Of a stretch of 64,000 nt of DNA, positions 57,001 through 64,000 are shown piece by piece. The translations under genes and the position numbers were made by a program. Source of the stretch: Lepus europaeus (Eukaryota; Chordata; Mammalia; Lagomorpha; Leporidae); the NCBI RefSeq assembly GCF_033115175.1, contig NC_084850.1:13795218-13859217 (forward strand), read 5' to 3'. A model generated the notes under the pieces. It was not told where the DNA came from. It saw nothing but the letters and a program-made list of their open reading frames with translations, and made no database searches. Every line of letters starts with the position of its first letter. Positions within the stretch are counted from its first letter, which is position 1.

Positions 57001-58785
57001 ACTGGGTCCTTTATTTAGCTTTCAGCTATTGCCCACCCATCACGTTCCCACTTTCAACCATAGTTCCAGACATTTCTAGTCAGTAAGAAACTGATTATCT
57101 GGCTTCATATATATTATGTCTGAAGTTTAATCCATCTGTCTTCCACAGGTCTTTGTATGCCTTCTGAGGAGACTGAGGGAGTGATTCATGGCACCTTGAC
57201 AACCAGAAATCATCTTTATTCAGGTTTGGAGGGAGCAGCTCCCTGAAGAGCACCGGATTTCATTTCCACTCAGGCCTTAGCCTCCTTTGTCAAATCATAT
57301 CCATTCCTGTCAAGTCATGCCCATTCCTGTCCCCATTCAGAGTAGTGCCCCAGACCCAGGAAATGACTCCAGCCTGGACTTGGTCTGCTCACCAAGTGAA
57401 ATTGCTTTTTGCCTTCATCAGACCCCGAAGAGTAAACAGTCTCATAAGGCTCTCACTTCCAATCTCTCTGATCCTGCAGCGCTCCTCTTCTTCCCTGACA
57501 TTTTCCTACAAAAACCAGCTTATAGACAGAGACCTGCTTTCTGAGAGTTTGGTTTCCAGACTCACCAAATGGCAGGCCTTAAGGGAATGATCATATCTAA
57601 GCTACACCTGCAAGGTGACTAAAATGATGACCAGTATTTCATTTAATGCATACTCATTTAATGCATTTCATTTAATGCACATATATGTGTTCATATATAT
57701 GTACATATATATACATACACACATGTGTATACATATATATATATATAATCTAAATAAATTAGAAGTCCTAAGGTCAGGCTGGCTCCAGGGCTGGCATAAA
57801 AGTGACATTTTGGGAAGACATCAATGGGAATGAGAACTCTGAAGCCCTCAAATCCTCCTTAACCTTCATGGCTTCAAGAGGTAGCCCTCACAAACCGCAT
57901 AATAAAGCATCTTTTCATTAAACATTTCAGTGACTTAACCTGGGGTAATGGCTTCACAAAACTACTTATTGTTCTCAGCATACAGCCCTGTGAAACCGTG
58001 GGATCACCCATGCTCACAGAGTTCTCAGCATAGCCTAGCTAGCAATACAGTATCTGGTTCATGTGATAATCAAGCTCCTTGCTAATTTGTATAACAAGAA
58101 TCTGGGCCACTTGTATGGGTGGGAACCTGACAATATCTGCCCAAGGCGGATGAAATGTTAAGATCAAACTATACTGATTATTGGTATACTTACCCAGGAT
58201 AAAGGATTTAAGATTATCTCAAGTATCTGGAAGTGGTTTTAAAACAATGTGAGATGTCCGTAAATCAGAACCTGAACTCAACAGCAGCTCACAGGCAATA
58301 AGGGTTAAGGGACAGAGCTTCCCTGACAGTGTTAAGGAACCGAAAAGCCAGGCAGGGCTTATATGGGAGGCTTCACAAAGTTCACTGAAAATGTACATTA
58401 TTTTAGTCCATTTTCCCATGGACTTCATGAAGCCCCTTCATGCATGTGTCCAGGTTTATATGCTTGCTGTGTCACCATGATTAGTAATAGCATCCCCTTT
58501 TACTCTCAAAAGTGTCCTGGTTTGGGATGATGAGCCACATGCTCAGCCACCCCTTACCCATGCCACCCTGGAGGCCCCAGAAGACATTCCGTTTGGGCTT
58601 TAAGCTATGCCTTGGTAAGGGAAGCATTGGAACATTTTTAAAGCCCTGTGGAAGCTGTCCTCTGTAGCCTAGAGATGACAATAGAGAACACTGGGATTGA
58701 ATTGGGACATCAATGGGAATAGCAGGAGTCAGTGTGAGCATGGCAGATGCCAGTGATAGCACTTAATCATTAAAAGACAATCATT
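57001..58785. other. Intergenic stretch downstream of LDOC1
   Basis: No gene recognised. A (TA)/(CATA) microsatellite cluster lies at 57679-57747 and a triple near-repeat 'catttaatgcat' at about 57640-57680. The open frame at 57287-57544 shows no known domain. Confidence 0.4.
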
Positions 58786-58809
58786 TCTCACTTTTTGTAG
58801 TGCTTGATA

Positions 58810-58815
58810 TTTATT
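58810..58815 (-). terminator. LDOC1 polyadenylation signal
   Basis: AATAAA on the minus strand, ~780 bases downstream of the stop codon, followed by a region suitable for cleavage at about 58790. Confidence 0.65.
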
Positions 58816-59589
58816 GAAAATAATGCCAACTTTTTTTTTCCAGGTAGTATTGAGGAGCTGGGCTGAGTGCATTTTTGCTTTTTGTTTGCTTTGTTTTTAG
58901 AAACATTTGTTCAACCACACACATCAGTGGGGCTGCTGCAATTATGAAAGAAAAACGACAGTTGTGCATTAGAGAAAAGAGATATCAACAATTTGGTTGC
59001 CAGGCACACCAGGTCCCCGCAGCACTCAGGCTGGGACCCTAGGAGTAGGTAGGGAACTAACCAGGTTGAAAAACAGCCCCTTCAGGGGCCAATGAGCTGT
59101 CCAAATCAATGTCCGAAAAGGTGTAGCCAGGTCAGAAGTCTTCTGTGTTGGTCCTTGTCTCTAAAGGCGATGATCTGTCAGAGGCTTGCAGTGGGCGATG
59201 GCGAAGTGGTAGCATGAGTCTCTGTGCAGGTGTAGGCCTGGCAGCGAGGCAGGTGGCAGCAGCAGGGTGATCTGAGCAGTTTGTAGCAGGGGCCTGGCCT
59301 ATAACTGGGGCTTATGACACAGTTCAGATGAGCTGGGGAGAGGTCCTGGGGCTAGGCAAATCAGATGACAACCGGCTTCAGGGTGAGGCCCCTGCCCAGC
59401 CCCAGCAGCAGGTATCTGGAGCACTACTCCTGGAACAAAGACAAGCACTTCGGGGGTTGGGGAGGGGAGAACAGGAAGGCAAGGGGGAGTGCAGCAGCTC
59501 CAGGGGTCGGGTGGGAGGGGGTGGGGGTGGAGGAGAGGGAGAAGTGGCTGCGTGCAGGGCTCTCCCCTCAAAGGCCCCCAGCGGCTCGG

Positions 59590-60480
<891 letters not shown>

Positions 60481-60985
60481 AGACAGCCGATTCACACAAT
60501 TCACTGTGTCGCGGGTCTGCGAACGCTAGTTCCTTGGGTGCATGTTTTGTTGATAGGACTAATTGCCTTTTTAAACCTCCCCTAGAGAAGTACTGACGCT
60601 GCTGACTGCCCTGCTGCAATCACCGATCCTTTCAGAGTCATAAAGACTCTTAAGGGGTCCCGGCTTTCATCACAAAGCGGTATTTGAACAGGGACTTTTA
60701 TTTAGAAACTATTGCTAAGTGTCTTTGAAAAGAATCTGAATAGAGGCTTATACCAAGTTCTGCAAAGTCGACATCTGATAAGCGCTTAAGGTGACCTCCC
60801 TGTGGGGCTCTATTTCAGGTCCTGATATCAGAGCCTGTGGCAATGGTTGTTATTCTTTACTTAACAATGAGGAAACCATTAAGACATTTGTGCTCTTTAA
60901 TGTTTTTTTTTTCTACTTTGAATGTGAATATTCCAATAGTTATTGACAACGAATGAATGCAATGCTCCTTGTCACTTCTACCATT
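60481..60985. other. Upstream flank of LDOC1
   Basis: CpG density falls back to background. No gene or repeat recognised. Confidence 0.4.
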
Positions 60986-60989
60986 GCCA

Positions 60990-61620
60990 GACTGCTAAAA
61001 GCAATCACTTTTAGCTTGCTTTCGTCTCTTCCTACACTCTGTTCTCTATACAGTAGCTGCAGGAATCCTTTAGCGCAGAAGTCACATCCCTTCACTCCCT
61101 GGCTCAAAACCCTCCAATAGTTTCCCCTGTGACTTAGAATAAAAAGCAAAGTCTTGACCATGCCCTATAAGGCCCTGCATACTCTCCTAGGTCTCCCATT
61201 CCCAGTCTGCTCTAATAACACCCCACCCCCTGCTGATTCTTACACAAATCAGCTAATTCAGGCCTCAAGGCCTTTGTACTTTTTATCCCTCTGAATTGGA
61301 AAGCTCTAACCAGTTAGAGGCCTGGCTCCTCCCCTTACATTCCTACAGAACTTTCCTGAGCACTCGGTTTCTCAGAGCACCCTGTTCTGTGCCACCCAGT
61401 CTCTAATCCCTTACCTTATATGTTTCAATATAGAGCATTTATCATAATCCTGGCCAGCACATTATAGAGCACTTTGTTCATCATCTGCCTCCACTGTAGA
61501 ATGTAAGTTGGTGCAGAAAGAGGCTTTGTTTGCTAGCTGCTTTATCTCTAGTGCCTAGAAGCCAGCCTGGCCCAGAGAAGGGTCTCCATTAATGTTTGGT
61601 GAATGATAGCATCTCAAAAT
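60990..61620 (+). mobile_element. L2 LINE 3' end, plus strand
   Basis: Good L2 pattern: 'ccctccaatagtttcccctg', 'aataaaaagcaaagtcttga', 'ccctataaggccctgcatac', 'ctcctccccttacattccta', 'tagaatgtaagttggtgcag', 'ttaatgtttggtgaatgata'. Confidence 0.8.
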
Positions 61621-62824
61621 GCAGATGTTGAGATGAAAACTAGAAATGGTGGCTGCACAAGGTGTCCAAAAGTTTTCTTCAAATTATGTAGTGTAGCTCT
61701 GATGATGAAATCAGTCATAATGCAAATAACAAAATTATTTTTTAAAAGTAATCTCATTCAATTCTTTACAATAGAATTGAATGGTCATTCATGGAAGTGG
61801 GAGGCTGGGAGAGAGAACCAGAGCCAAGGCCCAAGTAGAGAGAGGAGGAAGGAATACACTGCTCAACGGGAGAGTAAGGAAAAGAGGAAATAGAAATGTG
61901 AACCCTTAGATTCTCCTAAGAGCTCCCTCTTAGTTCTACTATGAGATCCCCCACTAGATGAGCAGTACCTTGAAAGCAGACAGGGAGCTGCTCTCACTCA
62001 AACTTTGATCTTTGATATCTGACAGTGTTTCCTAGATAGTTCAAAAATGTGTGGTGGATAACACCAAAGTGATGGATGGGAAATATCATAGTTTGTTTCC
62101 AGCCATCATGCCTATATTCAGCTCAGTGTGCAGGATGGCCTTGGTAGGGATGGCCTTGGCTGGCCATGGTTGCTTACACATCCCGAGATTCACAGAGCGT
62201 ATCTAAAATCACTTCCTCTTTCTAAACCCTCACGTCCCAACCCAATATTTCCCCTGTTCAAAAATCAATCTAAGTCCAGGTATCAGACAACTAGGGATGC
62301 CCCTTACTCCCTCAAGACTGCTGGAATTATTTAAACAAATCAACCCTAAACTGTTTACCCTGCCCTGCCTTGACTTTCCCATGGATGCCCCAAGAAAGAC
62401 TGTAGCTTTTGGTTTCCCTACACCTTTCTGTACCCTGACCAAAGTACTGTATTCCCTCCCCATGGCCCTACACGGTGTGGTGTGCTCCCTCCACTGGAGA
62501 AACAAAAGTAATACAAATCTTTCAGTATCATTGGCCTCTCTGTGTTTGTTGTCAGTCACTTACACCAAAAGCTTGTGGGTACAAGTCCAGGGAGGACTCT
62601 AAAGGGTGTGCATGTGTGCATCTGTGTCCTTGTGCATCTGTATCCAAGCAGGCAGGACCACACAGCTTCCCTGTAGCATGAAGGCTGTGACTCACAGTGA
62701 GAACTGGCAGCATTGCAGTTAGACAAATAGAGATTTAAAAATCAATCATGTTTTCTCCAGGAAATATATAGGCCTATGCAAACATAGTAAAACACAGTTA
62801 TGGGATGCATACTAGAAAGAACAG
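61621..62824. other. Unassigned stretch
   Basis: No gene recognised. The open frames at 62230-62602 overlap on both strands and show no known domain. Confidence 0.4.
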
Positions 62825-63040
62825 CACTTTTATGAAAAGGAATTCTGAGTTCAAGTCCTCAAGCTCTTGCTTACTGTGTGACTTTAGCAAGTTGTTTAAT
62901 TCTTCTGAGCCTCAGTCTCCATATAAATAATGCATATAGTAATAAGATCTACAACATATGGCTGCAGAGAAGATCAAATTATATAACATAAAAATATCTG
63001 GCAAACTACAAACTGCTATGCATAGATTGCATATTGTTGT
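62825..63040 (+). mobile_element. MIR SINE, plus strand
   Basis: 'gaattctgagttcaagtcct', 'ctgtgtgactttagcaagtt', 'ttctgagcctcagtctccat', then the 3' part with 'agatcaaattatataacata'. Confidence 0.75.
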
Positions 63041-63097
63041 TCACTGGAAAATTGTGGCTTACTAGTCTTGCAATGATGGTATTATTTGCATTTTAAA

Positions 63098-63270
63098 ACC
63101 GAGAGAGAGAGAGAGCAAACTCCTATTCACTGGTTCCCTCTCCAAATACCAGCAAAAGCCAGTGCTTGGCCAGCTTGAAGACAAGGACTAGGACTTGAAC
63201 CCAGGCACTCTGAGACGGAATGTGAGCCCCTTAACTGGCGTCTTAACAACGAGGCCAAATGCCAACTCCC
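63098..63270 (-). mobile_element. Short C-type SINE, minus strand, with TSD
   Basis: TSD 'tgcattttaaa' at 63087-63097 and 63271-63281. The purine tract is followed by the body with an internal deletion (the 'cttgggcca...ttagcagg' part is missing), then the head. About half the usual length yet with intact ends. Confidence 0.85.
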
Positions 63271-63281
63271 TGCATTTTAAA

Positions 63282-64000
63282 TTTAATATGTCGTTAGTTT
63301 ACCCCTCTCATTTTATTCTTGTGTCTGTGGATTTATCTATGAATTTTAAAATAAAAATGTGTTTAGTCTTTAACAAGTAGCTGGAAGAAGACAATAAGGC
63401 ATCACTTGGTTTTGTGCTGTCAGTTCAAAAATACACTGCTACCATAATGATGACATACACATATTTTAATGGAGAGAGAGGGTGCTGATTATCAGATTCC
63501 AAAGGCTATATTGTAACAGTATCTATTTTTAACATCTTCTATTCACTCTATGAATCTTGGAAGACTCTGTGGGCCATGGCAGTCTTCCTGGGAAAGGCCC
63601 ATAGCCCCTGAGGCATTTGAGACACTGAAAAACAGGAGCTCCTCTGGTCTCCACTCCGCTGAATCCCAGCATCCTCTCTTCTCACATTCTCTGGGCCTTC
63701 CTGCTAGCCTCCTTCAGGTCCCTTAGTTTCTCTGATAAACTCAGCAACTGTTTTGTTCGATGCAGAATATGGGTTATTTGAAGTAAAATCTTCCTGAAGT
63801 GAGAGAAGGTTGTAGTACTGTATGAATACATGAATAATTCCCAGTCTCTATTTCAAATCTCCCACTGGTTCTTGCCAGTATGCCACAGATTGTGAGAAAT
63901 GGAAATAGAATCACCAAAGTTGATAATGAGATGAGACAGTGCTAAATAAGAGAGTACCTGTGGAGTGATTGGCAATGAAAATGCAGATGAAAAGCAGATC
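63282..64000. other. Unassigned end of window
   Basis: No gene or confident repeat seen. Confidence 0.4.

Overview
This is vertebrate, placental-mammal, nuclear DNA. About thirty copies of the tRNA-derived lagomorph C-type SINE and several copies of the rabbit-type L1 3' UTR (polypurine tract plus a terminal ATTAAATAAAA motif) point to a lagomorph, most likely European rabbit. One gene is certain: LDOC1, a single-exon gag-derived gene on the minus strand (CDS 59593-60033). In human it lies at Xq27, so the window is probably X-chromosomal. That part is inference.

Layout. 0-9.4 kb: scattered SINEs and a nested pair of L1-related insertions (2.0-5.5 kb). 9.4-20 kb: old L1, L2-age and palindromic DNA-transposon remnants with stretches that look free of repeats. 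20-32 kb: SINE clusters, an L1 with a 3' transduction (21.8 kb), an old plus-strand L1 broken up by younger insertions (24.65-27.1 kb), and an old antisense L1 carrying two younger insertions (29.9-32.0 kb). 32-39 kb: sparse region with MIRs and a rabbit L1 3' end. 39-47.6 kb: LTR-rich block (solo LTR, an MST-like LTR split by a composite retrotransposon, and a pair of related LTR-like segments). 47.7-48.65 kb: broken processed copy of ELL2. 48.9-56.3 kb: old L1, a SINE/L1 chimeric insertion, an ERV 3' end with an env-like remnant, and SINEs. 56.3-60.5 kb: LDOC1 with its 3' UTR, poly(A) signal and CpG-rich promoter. 60.5-64 kb: L2, MIR and a SINE fragment.

The gene content is minimal. The interest is in retroelement structure. 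Four insertions (2.86, 30.36, 40.50 and 44.54 kb) share a body that is not canonical L1; where long enough it carries an ERV-type gag nucleocapsid remnant, and it is joined at one common breakpoint to the last ~450 bp of the L1 3' UTR. This looks like a composite, L1-mobilised, SVA-like family. Other insertions show 5' inversion, 3' transduction and a two-RNA chimera, each bounded by a readable target-site duplication (TSD). All family names are from memory of consensus features, not from a database search.
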